A DNA stretch of 64,000 nt, taken from Sistotremastrum niveocremeum HHB9708 (taxonomy: Eukaryota; Basidiomycota; Agaricomycetes; Sistotremastrales; Sistotremastraceae). The notes under the pieces are model-generated. The model worked only from the letters and a program-made list of their open reading frames with translations, had not been told where the DNA came from and did no database searches. The DNA lies in NCBI GenBank assembly GCA_001630475.1, contig KV419394.1, positions 930,001 to 994,000 of the forward strand, in the 5' to 3' direction. Shown here piece by piece: positions 1-12,008 of this stretch. Each line of letters begins with the position of its first letter. Position 1 is the first letter of the stretch. The position numbers and the translations under genes are program-made.

Positions 1-211
1 AAGACTGGGAACCGAAGCGTGTCGCTCGACCACCAGGAGTGCCAGAGTGGGGAGTGCCGCCAGTCGACGAGAAGAAATAGAATTAAATCGACGTAATATT
101 CCGCTGTAATATATAAAGGGAGTTGCCAAACACGGCCAAACACAAACGACATTCTTTCGTCGTCGTAACGCACCGTCACCGACCGTCACGAGCGCGTTGG
201 ATAGCACAGAA

Positions 212-1348
212 ATGGAGGTAGAGACAGACTTTGAAAGTCCTATAAGTCAACAGGCAAACTCTCTGGCGACCACGCCGTCCTTCACTGGGAACCAAAGAAA
301 GCGTGCCAGAGCCGCCGACGACACGGATTCGCCATCAGCCAGGGGGAAGCGGGAAAAGGCTCGCGAAAGGCAGAGGCGCAAACGTGAGCGTGACAGACAT
401 CTCCTCGCCGGTCATATCCCCCAACCATCGTCCCCACCCGCAGTCCCCGCGTTCGACGTCGGTATTTCTCCCCCAGATGGCCCCCAGTCGCCAGCGAATC
501 CGCCACCCATTCCCCAGCCTGTGCCACCCACTCAAAACCCAGCTCCAGGTCCAGAAGAAGCTGCTCGACGTGAACGCGTCCGTGCCGCCGCCAGGGAACG
601 GCAGCGCAAGCATCGTGCAGTCGTCAAAGCTCGACGCATGGCTGAACTCGGCATGACTCTTGTAGACCCAAACGTCGAGAACCAGCCTCTAGGTTATCGA
701 CTTAACGAACACGGTCAATACGAGCCCATCATCGACGAGGCTCTTCTTGCCCAAATTCAGGGTGCCGATCCTCGATTTCCCCTTGTCTCACCCCACGCCA
801 CCCCTGGACAGACCTTTGCGACACTAATACTCATGTCGACCCAATGCAATCCATCTCTCAAGACACATCTCTTGAGAACACTACACATGTCGAATGAAGA
901 ACTAGTGCAGTTTGAGCCCATTATAGCTGCCGCATGGGATCACTGGAACCATCAGGTTTGTTCTGTTTGTTCTTTGTATTCTTGTGTCTTATATGCTAAA
1001 TCCGGCTGGTAGCGAGCTATGCATTATGCACAGGCGGCTGATCAACAGGAGCCTACGCCTTCGTCGTCTTCACATGAGAATGGGGTTGGTCACTCTGAAG
1101 TCAATCAGATGTCGTATGCGACAGAGTCCAACGAGTTTCGTAACCGGTTTCATCGTCCTCTTACTGCACCTTCACCTTTTCAACCGATTCCCCCAGCTAA
1201 TCCCGGCTCGAAGCCTACTAACGACGGATCGATCGATCCAAGTCTTGCGACACCTGCGACCCGCGAAACAAGTGCTGTTCGTGCAGAGAATGGGCAAGGA
1301 AACGAGGTGGGGTCTGTGGACAGGGGAGATCAGAGCGACGGCGAATAG
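212..1348 (+). CDS. Hypothetical Arg-rich protein, function unknown
   Basis: I do not recognise this family. The frame opens at the ATG at 212 and the best model has one phase-0 intron at about 956-1012 (GTTTGT...GGTAG, with a CTAAA branch-like site), giving about 359 residues; an acceptor at 1033 would also stay in frame. The protein is Pro/Ser rich. It has two strongly basic stretches that share an ARERQR-x-x-R core: residues about 46-65 and about 123-145. The first resembles the basic region of a bZIP protein, but no leucine zipper follows either one, so DNA binding is only a guess. The C-terminal half (GYRLNEHGQYEPIIDEALL and onward) looks globular. The tail after the intron is Ser/Thr/Pro rich and probably disordered. 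It is transcribed toward the NmrA-like gene on the opposite strand. Confidence 0.6.
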
Positions 1349-1445
1349 GATGGAATCAGGCTTGCTACAATCATAATCATTCTCTGGAGTAATGGGCGGC
1401 GACCATACATGTACAATAGTAAATTAACCTTTGACTGAGACTGAG

Positions 1446-2172
1446 CTAACCATGGAGGGGCTTGGACGATGAAGATATCATGGGGGCTTTCTTAATCCAC
1501 AGATTACTCGTGACTTCTCCGACTACAAACAGTGCCCAAGCCTTTCTACTTAAATAGGGCTTTGTCTCTCCATCCCCGATATAACCTGCATGGTAAGCTG
1601 CTTCGGTATTGGTGAGGACGGGAACTCTGGCGAGTGTCCACAGAACCTCGGGCGACGCTGCTCGGATTTCTTTGCCAAAAGCTACGACGTCGGAATAAGC
1701 AGAGTGTCCAAACAAATATGCTCCAAGGACCGTCGTGTCGAAAATTATGGAAGACTTGTCATTCTCGTCTTTATTACTCGCAGTACCTGGCAAGAAAATA
1801 TCAGCGAGGCCCAAGGATGAGCGTTCAACGCAGAGAAAAGATACCTAATAGGATGACTCGCTTGACGTCATGGTCTTTCATGAGCTCGAGGAGGAGAGTA
1901 TATGCTGCGGTGAGCGGGTTCCCAGCTGGATGTCCAAAGAATGATGGCCCGATGGCACTGATCACCGCATGGACACCCTTGACTGCTTCAGAGAGGGCCT
2001 CTTTGTTCGTCAGATCTCCCTCGACGATGGAAACGTTCGAATTGAGCTTTAGGTCTGCAGGCAGCTTTTTGGGAGATCGGACGTAGAGGACGAGACTGTG
2101 CTGGGCCTCAAGAGCAGCATCAACGACGTGCTGGCCAATCTGGCCCGTAGCTCCCAAGATAAGTAGCTTCAT
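1446..2172 (-). CDS. NmrA-like NAD(P)-binding protein
   Basis: This is a small atypical short-chain dehydrogenase of the NmrA/NAD(P)-binding type. The start is the ATG at 2172, directly before KLLILGATGQIGQHV, which holds the N-terminal GxxGxxG dinucleotide-binding loop of a Rossmann fold; an Asp after VVEGDLT and the VISAIG strand follow the usual order. A 58-nt intron at 1787-1844 splits an LLG|TAS join and gives 222 residues in frame to the TAG at 1446. That is shorter than full NmrA proteins (about 300 residues) but matches compact fungal relatives. No catalytic YxxxK is evident, so it may act as a redox sensor or isomerase-like protein rather than a classic reductase. Substrate unknown. 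Confidence 0.8.
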
Positions 2173-2300
2173 GATTGAGCTGGTGTTGGACGTCGAATTG
2201 AAAGGCAGTAAGGACTCGATCGTAAGATTTGGAATCCGACCATCGTACACAATGTTTATTCGCTTTACTACAGCGCTTGTATTAGATCTCTTGATTGATA

Positions 2301-3530
2301 TTAGCGCTTGAGCTCTTCAGACCACCACTCCTCAAAGCCAACGCAGCCTAGGACACCCCCCTCAATGCCATCAAGGAGAACTTCAGTTGCCCTGGTATCC
2401 AACTTGCAGTCTCGAGGCCGGTTCGTAGCGCCTTTGGTGCTTGGGTCTGTGGTGTCGGCGATTATATGCTTATGTTCCACTCCCAAAAGGGCAGCATAGA
2501 TAAGGCATATTTCGTATTTTGTGAACGGCTCAGGAGCAGAGAAATGGATGATTGGAGGAACTTGGCCATGTACAGAGCCCTCTAGATCGGAGTTTCAGCC
2601 AAAGGCGCACTCTGTATGCAGCATAATGTGTGACCAACCAGCAAGACGGACTAGGAATTTGCCAATATCCAGCACATTAGTAGGGTAACGCGTCGCAAAG
2701 TGATCCATTTGGTAAGTCTTCCCAGATTGATCTCGCACCACATCCAAGAGAATATTGATGGCAGAGTCCGAAGGTTTTGGCGCAGGCCCATACCTTAGAG
2801 CACGTTTCCATCAGCCATAGGAGGATGTTTATGTAGAACATACAAGACGGGGACACGGAGAACAATGGCGTGAGCGCCTTCGACGCCGAGTACGGCCTGT
2901 TCACCAGCCAGTTTCGTTCTCCCGTAGAGCTGAAGAGGGTTGGTCTTGGAGTCAGGAAAGTATGGAGGTGACGTTCCATCGAATACATAGTCTTCCCTTT
3001 GTGTTTAGATACGCGACGTCGTTGGAAACCTGGCCACAGACCTGTTGAAATATACACCAAAGTGAAGCCGTAGGTCTTGGACAACTGGGCAAGATGACCG
3101 GGGACTTCAGCATTCAACTAAAGCCATCTCAGCATCACTTCAGAGGCTTGATATGACATTTTATGCCTTGAGAGTCGCTTCTGGGTTCTTGGGACACAAT
3201 CAGAGGTGTGAGAGCTCGGCCGATTTGCTCACTTTCTCTGCTACATCTGGTCGCCGTTCAGCAGCGCAGTGGATCACCCAGTCGCCTTGAGACCCCTTCC
3301 ACGTTTCAAAGAATTGGCCGACCGCCTTTGGATCTTGAAGATCCACTTGAGTCAAATTAGCCAGAGACTGCGAGAAGCTCAGCCCGGTCACTTGAGCATG
3401 ACCAGCCGAGGAGAATGCATTATAGACAGCTTTCCCAAGAACGCCAGATGCACCTATAGGACATAGTCCTTATCAAGATCGTAGCCACAGTGGTTCAGCG
3501 ACTGGTCAAACCTGTGATGAGAACCTTCAT
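2301..3530 (-). CDS. RmlD/MAT2B-like NAD-dependent reductase
   Basis: This is an extended SDR related to dTDP-4-dehydrorhamnose reductase and to MAT2B, the regulatory subunit of methionine adenosyltransferase. The start at 3530 gives MKVLITG, and splicing out 3454-3511 joins it to ASGVLGKAV, forming the GxxGxxG loop. Further on are HCAAERRPD, the LVYISTDYVFDG segment characteristic of RmlD/MAT2B, and YGRTKLAGE, which carries the YxxxK pair. The gene is cut into about eight exons, some only 19-21 nt. The intron at 3118-3166 appears to be GC-AG. Family knowledge suggests either binding of the Mat2 catalytic subunit or a nucleotide-sugar reduction; the sequence alone does not decide. It ends with [10 protein letters not shown] and TAA at 2301. 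Confidence 0.85.
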
Positions 3531-3612
3531 AGTTATTTGAGGCGGAGTTTGGTGCTCCCATTCTCTCAAGTCGCGTTCAAGCTTCAATTGTCTTTCAGTG
3601 TTAGATCAAGCA

Positions 3613-4873
3613 ATGGCAGGCGTCAGTTTTATTGGGTATGCTACTCAGACTGTCAACAATTCAGGACTGACCAGTTGGCAGAAAACCCATTTCTCTCATT
3701 TCTCATTCAGACATTCGATACCGCGGTATTCTGCATGGCATTGATCCCGCTGCCTCCACAATTTCTCTGTCAAATGGTAGGGCTGCCTTCAACGTGCATT
3801 TTTGATGTCTAAAGTGTCTCATTAACATGCAGTGCGGTCTATGGGAACTGAGTCGCGTCGCTCTGCAGAAGACTACATTCCTCCGTCCGATGTTCCCTAC
3901 GAATTCATCATCTTTCGTGCTTCAGAGGTCAAAGACCTATCAGTGGATCAAACACCGTCTGCTGCTCCTGCACCCCAGCGAAATGTACACGATGATCCGG
4001 CTGTCATAGGGGTACGTTTGAGGTCTCGTGAGATGAACCATAAAGGAGTTTAACATATTGTAGGCCCACAGCAAGAATGCTCCTCAACCGTATCCCCAGC
4101 AAGCGCCAGTGGCGCCAGCACCTCCGAAGCAAGCACCTCCTGCAGCGAACAACGCACAGCAGCCACCGTTCCCCCAAGATGCACCCGCGTCCCGTCCCGC
4201 CCCTCCAAGCGCCTCTCAGTCCAATGGGTCTCGCTCGAATGGAAGCAATGGGAACAGACCAGTCTCAAGATCCGTAAACGGAGCGAACGTGTCTCTGGAA
4301 AACGTGGAAAGGGCTATGGCAGACCTATACGTCTCGGACGGTGCTGCCCCTGCTACGGCTCCAAGGTCGGGTGGAAGATCTGCAGCTATTCGTGCTGGAG
4401 AAATCAATATTCCATCCAGTGATTTCGACTTCCAGAAATCCAATGCGCGTTTCGATAAGACGTCATTCGTTACTACACCCTCAGAGGCCGATGGAGACTC
4501 AGGAGACGAAGCTGGCAAAGCCGACTCTTCCAAAAACCAGGAGAGCGAAAAATCACAAGAAAAGTCTACAGAAAAGGCGTACAATCCTAAAGCATCCTTC
4601 TTTGATTCTCTCTCCTCCGGCCGTGCCGCACCCGCCCCTCGTGAACCGGCGCAACGAGCACCAGGACAGGGTAACCGTGGCAGACGCGGTGGACCAAATC
4701 GAAGAGAAGAAGAAAGGCAGAAGAATGTCGCGACATTTGGCGAACCTGGTGGTGGCCCAGGCTTGATGGGTCCCGGCGCTTATATTCCGGGATGGGGAGG
4801 TCATGGCAGACGGGGACAACCTCGAGGTTCTGGACGAAGAGGAGCCCCAAGAGGTGGCGTGACCGCGTCCTAG
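3613..4873 (+). CDS. LSM14/Scd6 family P-body RNA-binding protein
   Basis: This is an Scd6/LSM14 (RAP55) homologue of 368 residues, a cytoplasmic mRNP protein that binds eIF4G and Dhh1 and represses translation in P-bodies. Four exons are supported: 3613-3635, 3682-3776, 3833-4011 and 4064-4873. The spliced N-terminus reads as an LSm domain (FIGKPISLISHSDIRYRGIL, then STISLSNVRSMGTE). The middle is Pro/Ala/Gln rich. An FDF box (FDFQKSNARFDK) and then YNPKASFFDSLSS, which fits the FFD/TFG-type box, lie in the C-terminal half, followed by an RGG-rich tail (GNRGRRGG, RGQPRGSGRRGAPRGG). All the family's diagnostic parts are in the expected order. It converges on the methyltransferase gene. Confidence 0.93.
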
Positions 4874-5183
4874 AAGTACTAGCTATTTGGAACAAATGGG
4901 CTTTTCTTGATCACGAACAAGATTGTTTTTGACCTCATGAGTTTTCCGCGTCTCATCCCGCCTAAAACCGTGCAATTTTTTTTGAGACTCGGTCATTCGA
5001 GTATAACCTTGCCCCGGGGATCGCCTATCGAGGGTTGAGATTCAGCGATAGTCGCATATAAGAGAATGCCGAAACGTATTGTATGGTTGTATTAAGAGTA
5101 ATGTATATCCCTCCATTGGGGTAGATGAAACCTATCAGATCCGATTAACTAAATGAAGAGGAACGCAGCCATCAGTGCTGAGT
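4874..5183. other. Convergent 3' intergenic region
   Basis: About 310 bases separate the stop of the Scd6 gene from the stop of the methyltransferase gene on the opposite strand. The stretch must hold both 3' untranslated regions. It contains T-rich runs but no coding frame, RNA gene or repeat that I can support. Confidence 0.5.
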
Positions 5184-7115
5184 CTAGTATGCCCATTTCC
5201 AAAGTGTCTCGTCCTCACGCGTGCCAATAATGTCAGGTGCGGGCCAGGGCTCAGGAAATTCTGAGAAATTAAGTATATAAGGATCTGGCCTTTCTTCAGG
5301 AGCGTCGTATTTAAGTGTTCCCCATACGTAGTGCCACCTGGCGTACATGTGCACGCTCAGCTCGGATAGTTCTTGTAAATGCCTCTGTCAGTATATGGAG
5401 CAGGGCAAACAGTTCACCGAACTCACCTTTGTTAGCACCCCCAATAAAGCGTTCTATGACATCCTGTTCATAACGCCCGGATAACAAAGGTCTAAGTGAG
5501 TTGAGGAACTCCTAGAGCTACGGTTAAGAGATCGAACTCTCATCATGCTTTCAGACTCACGATAGCATTCTTCCTCATCAATTCGCCGACCTTATGTCTA
5601 ACTTGTGTTTGCTCTGCTGTTTCAGCATGGCCCCAAGCTCCAATGTTGACCCATTTTCTGGCGTAGCCACAGTTTTCGAACGAGCCATTACGACGGAAGT
5701 ATGTATCAAGCATGTACCCGGCATCCATGCTGCTGTCGTTGCGCTTCATGAGATGATAGGCCTCTGTTCCGTGTTCATAAATGTTGGCCAAAGACGAATT
5801 ATTGACCTACCGAATAGAACCCTTTGCCACCAAGACTGACCTGGGCCGCCATAGCCAATCGCCATTGCCTGCGGCTGTTTATTCTCATTCAACATTTGAA
5901 AATCCCCCTCGACTAGTAAAGCCACGCCGCCTGCGAAAGTTTAAATCCTGAATTCCAAGAAGAAACACCAACGGCCCACCTGGTCTCAGGCATTGTGCCA
6001 TTTCATGGATAAATGCTTCGTAATCCGGAATCTGAAGGAACTCAGTACAGTCCATGCCAGAGAGCGATGATTCAGGAAAGCGTACACCGTTCGCAACTGA
6101 GCGTGCGTGTATCACGTCACATTGGTTATAGTAATGAGAGAAATCGCATCGGGCGTCGTCTATTTCAAGGCTATGGTGTGCTGATCAGTTGGATGCTCTG
6201 CATGGTTCCTTTGGTACCACGTTCTCACCGACAATTCTCTGGGAGAGGTCTGTTGATGCTTTAGAACGCTAGTGAAATACAGAATATTCCAAAACACCTT
6301 TTTGTGTCAGGGGCAAGATCGGTGCCCACAATCTGATTGAGTAGCTTTGTCAGAAAATCCAGAGAAGGGCTGAACTTGAAAGAGACGTACCTCTACATGC
6401 GGAAATTCTTGGGCCATAGCCATAGCCCTGATTGCAGTCGGATGAGAACCTGCTCGATTTACTCGACATCAAAAACACAGATGATATTCACCAATTAGCA
6501 CCGCCAGTCCCTGTGAACCTCGATCAGATCGGGTGCCACTATGTGCAGTCTCTATCACGCTCACCAACGTCAAGAACCATCTTTTGTCGTCCGTAAGGAT
6601 CCGGCTTCAAGGCTCTCTTCACTAAATCTGGGGCCTCGTAGAGTCCTTGACACAGATACAGAAGCATAGCGTGTTGCTTGTCACTAGAAGTTGGTGAAGT
6701 CTTTAATTGGGCTGTCTCATCGCGAAGTCCCAGCGTACAGTCGACCCCATTCTGATTCATCTGCACAAGCATTAAACCGAAGAAGACCCCGAGCAAGCCG
6801 TACAATAGACGCGTACCAGCTGGAAGCATGTACATTGGGTTCATACTGTGTAAAGTTGGTCCATGAATTGTTCTGGCCTGGCCAATATGACGGGAAGCCT
6901 TACACGTTAAACGTCCGGCCTGCATGCGGGCGCAGGTATCCGGCGCTATCACGAGAGCTGTTGTAAGAGACCACGCTCATAGGGCGCCCGGATACTACAG
7001 ATGCAGTGTCGTCAGAAATGTAGCCTTCGTCTTCCAGGTCCATTTCTTGGTCGTCGTGTTGAACGGCGAAGGACATGCTGGAATATTGATGAGGATGTGA
7101 TGCGTAGTACGCCAT
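5184..7115 (-). CDS. SAM-dependent methyltransferase (class I)
   Basis: This is a class I methyltransferase of a type common in Agaricomycetes. The ATG at 7115 is followed by an acidic, disordered N-terminus (QEMDLEDEGYISDDTASVVS). Spliced exons then give MLPADESEWGRLDKQHAML, the conserved lead-in of this family. SAM-binding motif I follows as VLDVGTGGANWAMAMAQEF, and the next beta strand as HVEIVGTDLAP. Later segments include the post-motif LRPGGPLVFLLG strand, and the protein ends with DETLWKWAY and TAG at 5184. At least eight introns of roughly 50-60 nt are needed. The acceptor is unknown; related proteins act on small molecules or proteins. There are no biosynthetic neighbours to assign a pathway. 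Confidence 0.82.
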
Positions 7116-7284
7116 GAGGGCCAAGAGCAAGCGTGGTTAGCATGTCTTTAGTCTAAGGAACGCTTCAGTTTTGCTCCCGATCTTATCTGGGCAACCTGCG
7201 ATCTCCGCCGGCCATGCCGCGTTGCAGATCTCGATTGCGTCGCCGTTTATCTCCGTCCTTAACCGAACATACTAGCACTCGAAG

Positions 7285-8789
7285 CTACAGCTTGCTCACT
7301 GGCCTATCCACTCGGACGACGATCTTTCCAAATTGCTTCCCACTTCTCATCTTCTCAAACCCATCTTGAGCCTTCTCGAGTCCGGGGAGCACACTGTCTA
7401 CAACTGGCCGAATTTGATGTTCCGCCATGAACTCGGTAGCTGCCTTCAGCTCACTCAAGGATCCCATAGTTGAACCTGTTGCAATGAGTTTCGTTCACTG
7501 CACGACCAGAGTTCTAACTTTACCTTTGAGTTCAATATTCTTGAGGACTTCTCTCATACTGAATGGGATTGTGGGAGATGCGGTCCTAAAGGCGTTTGGC
7601 CGGATGATTGATTTGTCAGAAGCAATCGGAGCTGATGCGAAACTCACATTCCATAACACACGATGACGCCTCCCGGCTTCAATAAAGGGGTTATCTGCGA
7701 GGAGATAGACCCGCCGGCGGAGTCAATCACTGAGTCCAGTACTTTGCCTTCGGACTCCAGGAGCTTCTTCAGCGAACGAGTCCAGGAAGCTACAACCAAT
7801 CAACATATCTGTCCCTTGCAATCCATCAACGCGTTTACCATTCGTATAATCAAATCCTTGTCTGGCTCCCAAGGCCTTCGCTTTCTGTATCTTAATCTGG
7901 CTTCCACTCGTGACATATACGTTGGCACCTTTTGCTATGCTACATTGAGGAAATGAGATCTTAGTCGTGCAGAAATGATCGGTGGAGAACAGGTACCAAA
8001 GTTGCAGAGCAGTCAGCGCGACACCTCCGCCGATCCCAGTGATAAGGACGTTCTGTCCTGCCAGCACATTGGCCTTGGTAAAAACAGCTCTGTTTAAGTC
8101 ACAGTGACGTCTTTCCGCTAGTGTCTGTGCTTCAACCTACCTCCAAGCAGTGACGCCTGCCAGAGGCCAGGCAGCGCCCTCCTCATCACTGAGATGCTCC
8201 GGTAATGCAATGACCTGAAGGCTCATGAACATAGGTTTCCCCAATACTGTCGATTAACAACTTCGGTGCGCTTGACAATGGCGAATTGTTGCATAGTTCC
8301 AAAGCTCGGGAAGCTTCCACCCCCCACAATTCCAAACCTTAACTGATACGTCATGTCGATGTCGAGATAACTAGTCTTTTGACAGGTTACCTCGATTCTG
8401 GCCCATCGGGCGAGCTGTACCAACCCGTCATTGGTGCAATAAACACTCGCTTGTGTAGGAGAGGATCGTCGGAGACGCTGCTGTTGATGATGGTACCACA
8501 CGCATCAGACCCAAATACACTGCCGACGGCAATGCCAGGATATTGATTCTTGAGAATCCAGAGCTAAATGGCAGGATAACAACAAGTTAGAACCGCGCGC
8601 GGGAAACTGGTAACGGAATTTGGGTTTGCGAACATCACGATGATTGAATGCAGCAGCGGTAATTCGAATCAGCACTTCGCCTTCCGCTAAATCACGTAGT
8701 CGCCGAGTCTCGAGTTGAGGTTCATATAGCTTGCCCGCAGGCTTGACGACCAGTGCGACATTGGTGACCCGGAGAGCCTTCACGGACAT
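7285..8789 (-). CDS. Zinc-type MDR alcohol dehydrogenase-like oxidoreductase
   Basis: This is a medium-chain dehydrogenase/reductase of the YogA/quinone-oxidoreductase-like group. The ATG at 8789 begins MSVKALRVTNVALVV, and the N-terminal GroES-like fold contains EGEVLIRITAAAFNHRDV. The coenzyme domain shows AGQNVLITGIGGGVALTALQL (a GxGxxG variant), then ANVYVTSGSQIKIQKAKALGA. The C-terminal exon ends with EKMRSGKQFGKIVVRVD and TAG at 7285. Several short introns interrupt it. Many relatives use NADPH to reduce quinones or enals without a metal. I could not confirm zinc ligands across the splice sites, so zinc dependence is open. Confidence 0.82.
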
Positions 8790-8897
8790 CTTCCGGGATC
8801 CGATCCGAGAGTGCCAGAAGCCTTCTAGTCAGAAGATTCGTTAATTTCCAACATTTTAGACTCGATGCTGCGTTCAGGAACAATATATATATCGCGC

Positions 8898-11521
8898 TTA
8901 TCCCGAATCATCAGATAATATTTCTGTCGAATCATCAGCTCTGATAGCCTCCACACTCCCATAAGGGATCCTGCTGCCATTAAATCGCCCCTTCAGCCAG
9001 TCGACTCGACAGAGTCCAGAATTAGTGGACGATGCAAGCCACGGTGCGCACGCTAAACCAGACGAATCATTCCATCGTACGCATGTTACAGAGACCTCTG
9101 GCGACCAAGCACTCGACAAGACAGACGTGTCTGGAAGAACTTTTATGTCTTGTGCTTTGCTCCCTTTCGCTGTCTTTGCGCGCTTCGCCGCTATGGCAGA
9201 AAACTTTTCGCTCGAGTCCTTGATTGAGGCTTGAATATGTTTACAAGAAGCTAAAAAGTGATAGGACTAACCTGTGGCAAGAAATTTTCAAGCATACGAT
9301 ACTGACGGGACGTTCTGCTATAATCAAGCTGGAATATCTTCTGAGAAATAGGAGCCTAGATGTTATTGAGTACTTGCGTTCGAAGACGAGGAATAATACA
9401 CTTACCGCCAGACCTCGTTTAGTCGTTTTTAGTAGGTTTCTAGTATGGCATGAACCGTCGGCGGAGCCAGCAGCTAAATGTGCGTGTAGAGCAGAACAAC
9501 CTATTGACTAAAGGAAGGTTAATTGTGTGTATACCTTCCTTGTCAAATCTTACCATTATAGGACCACTAGTGTCAAGAAGGTAACGACTTTTGCCGATCC
9601 CACCCAGTGTCAAATCCATGCATTTTACAGAGTAATCTGAGTCCGCCACTAAAACTCCTTCGGCAAAATATGAGAATTGCAAGGACGAAGGAACATCTTG
9701 TGACATCATATCAGCGAATAAAATATGAGTAAATCAAAGAGAATACTCACCACGAATGCGTTGTAGGGTATGAGACGACTGCTCACGCAGATCGGTCAAG
9801 TTGAGTACTCCATTAAAGCCAACGGCCATGATCAGACAAGGGTCCTCGGCAAGACGCGGGGTCCCCTCATTCGACGTTGGTGGATCCAGAATCCAGGTGA
9901 GGTTGCGAATCGCTGACTGATGAACGAAGATATACTGCAGGGGGATGAGACCTCCGAAAAGAGTCAGAAGAACGTGACTGCTGAACAAAGAATTGGGAAT
10001 ACCTTCTTGGCCCTTGCCTAATATAGCCTCCCGAACATCGAAAATTGCAATATAGCCTGAAGTTCATCAAGTAAACTGATAAAGAACGACGGCAATATTA
10101 CTACCATTGGTGCAACCAACGGCAATGACCTCAGAATTCGCCCAATCGAAACACAGACAGGCTGTTTCTTCGATTTCAATGCGTACGGCCGGCCTAACCA
10201 TCCTGACTGAGACGAATTAAGTCCGCCATTGTGACTTAAAGAAATGTTTCATACTCGTTGGAGCAGTGGGGGCGTCAGCATAGCTATCTGGAGCTGGAAC
10301 CGGGAATATAGACAAGGAACCATCCTGGAACGTTCCCGCAACTAGTCCTAAAACATCCTCGGACGATGATTGGATGATCGGTCAGAACAACATGACAGTT
10401 GGATTCACCTGTCCGTGAGATGGCAAAGGGCACCATTTCAAGTCGAGTGCTGGACCACAATCCAGTTCCAGGACCATGTCACAGGCGATGACTGGCAGCC
10501 CCGTAATATTGGACTTTTCTAGGGACCAAATTTGCAATTGCCCAGCGTGTGGCCTCTGGACCTTTAAACCGACAGGTATCTGGTAGTCGGCGGAAGGCAG
10601 GATTGCGACAGCCAAGAATTGTTTGAAAGAATTAGCTGAAAGGGGTGTGAGTGGGGCAATGCGCGTTTCGTTGGAGAATTTACAGGCTTGAAAATCGGGG
10701 CTCAATGGGCACCAGTCAACACTTCCAACTGGAGCCCCAGTATTGAAAACAACAGCCAAAGTGTCGGGAATAAAATCATCTATGAGGGCTTTCAGCCTTT
10801 TCGTAAGAATTGCGTGGTGAAACTCACAGATATTGACCGAGTGGAGAGGTGCCAAGTTGATCTCAGTCTGTTCACCAAAATGACCAAATGCACAAGGCAC
10901 TGATTGGGGTATCCACGTCGAAGTTCTCTGGGGGTCGAATTCCATGGCTTCCCACATATTCTCCCATGCTAAACCTTGGTAGACGCAGGGCCTAAGCACA
11001 CGAGGGAATGGACCTATCTCCTCAATATCGTTTTGATGTGCTTCCTTGAACCAAGCCCTGTCCTCAAGCAACTCCCAAACAGGGCCCTTGCTGACACTAT
11101 GCCCCCAAGCCTTCACTAACCGTCGAGGGTTTTTGGAGCCGGCAGGGACATCGAAGACAGACGTAGCTGGTTCGAAAGGATACGGCTCAAACTGCAATCT
11201 CTCCTGAAATTGGCCGTGCTGATCGTGAAGTGTTGGCTGCTGAGGCTCCGGATCTGGGACCTGGACTTTGGGTGGGCGACCGCGTTTTTTTGGTGGCTTG
11301 GCGGGTTTTGCTTTCGAGGCTTTCTTGATAGTTGCCTTTGACTTTGAAGACTCCGCTGGCACCTCTTCTGTCTCGCTGACATCGGATACAGGGCTTCCCT
11401 GGCTTGAGATCTCTGACTCCTGACTGCCGGGGTCGAAGCGCTCGCGATCTTCATCTCCAGCTGCATCCTGAGGTGCGTTCTGCTCCTGATGGGTATTTTG
11501 AGTCCTCTGGCGTAGTTTCAT
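8898..11521 (-). CDS. TFIIIC WD40 subunit (Sfc6/GTF3C2-like)
   Basis: This is a likely subunit of RNA polymerase III factor TFIIIC (S. pombe sfc6, S. cerevisiae Tfc6, human GTF3C2), which binds the B box of tRNA genes. The long first exon (10409-11521) carries an acidic, Ser-rich N-terminus, an AT-hook (KKRGRPPK), and the start of a WD40 propeller (VGSVDWCPL, LAVAILPS, LQIWSLEK, DLKWCPLP). Downstream exons add GLVAGTFQDGSLSIFPVP and other blades. The C-terminus has VTCVRWNDSSGLACAPWLAS and CRVDWLKGRF, a segment I recognise from Sfc6-type proteins, then an acidic tail ending at TAA 8898. Its start lies 93 bp from the divergent mL54 start. Confidence 0.82.
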
Positions 11522-11614
11522 GCAATATTCGAAGTGTGATGATAATGTAAGGACGAGAGGCAAAGCTGTTTCGGCGATGTTGTTGTGACATTGCGTTCCG
11601 TCACAGCAAAATTC

Positions 11615-12008
11615 ATGTCTGCACTTCTTGAGTGCAGGAGATTGTTACTATCCTTTAGGAGTGTCGAAAAGGCCGCTGCTGGCACTCGGCTCTTCCTCTC
11701 TACCAAGGCATCGAAACCGGGTGACGGTAAGTGATACCGAACTCTTATGGTGCAAGATTTTTAACGTCACAGTAGCTGCTGTAGTGTCATCCTGCCCCGC
11801 AAACACAATCATCAATGGTGTCAATTATCTCAAGGGACAGCCGCCAGTTCTTGCTTTGCCTGATGAGGAGTACCCGCAATGGCTGTGGGGTTTACTGAAT
11901 AACAAGACGGTTGCTGAGGACGGACCAGGAGGACGAGCTGAGAAGGCTCAGCTCAGGGCGGAGAACCGACGTCGAATAAAAGATCAAAACTTCTTGAGAA
12001 CTCAATGA
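11615..12008 (+). CDS. Mitochondrial large ribosomal subunit protein mL54
   Basis: This encodes a 115-residue mL54 (yeast Mrpl37), a component of the mitochondrial 54S subunit. Exon 1 (11615-11726) encodes a basic, hydroxylated leader (MSALLECRRLLLSFRSVEK) suited to mitochondrial import. A 46-nt intron at 11727-11772 is removed in phase 1. Exon 2 then carries the family signature: SSCPANTIINGVNYLKGQPP, followed by LPDEEYPQWLWGLL. It ends in a basic helix (RAEKAQLRAENRRRIKDQNF). The length is typical. It is divergent from the TFIIIC subunit gene. Confidence 0.92.

Noticed and set aside
8900-8945. Direct repeat CGAATCATCAG
   Set aside because: Both copies encode DDS repeats in the acidic C-terminus of the TFIIIC subunit, so it is coding bias rather than a site.
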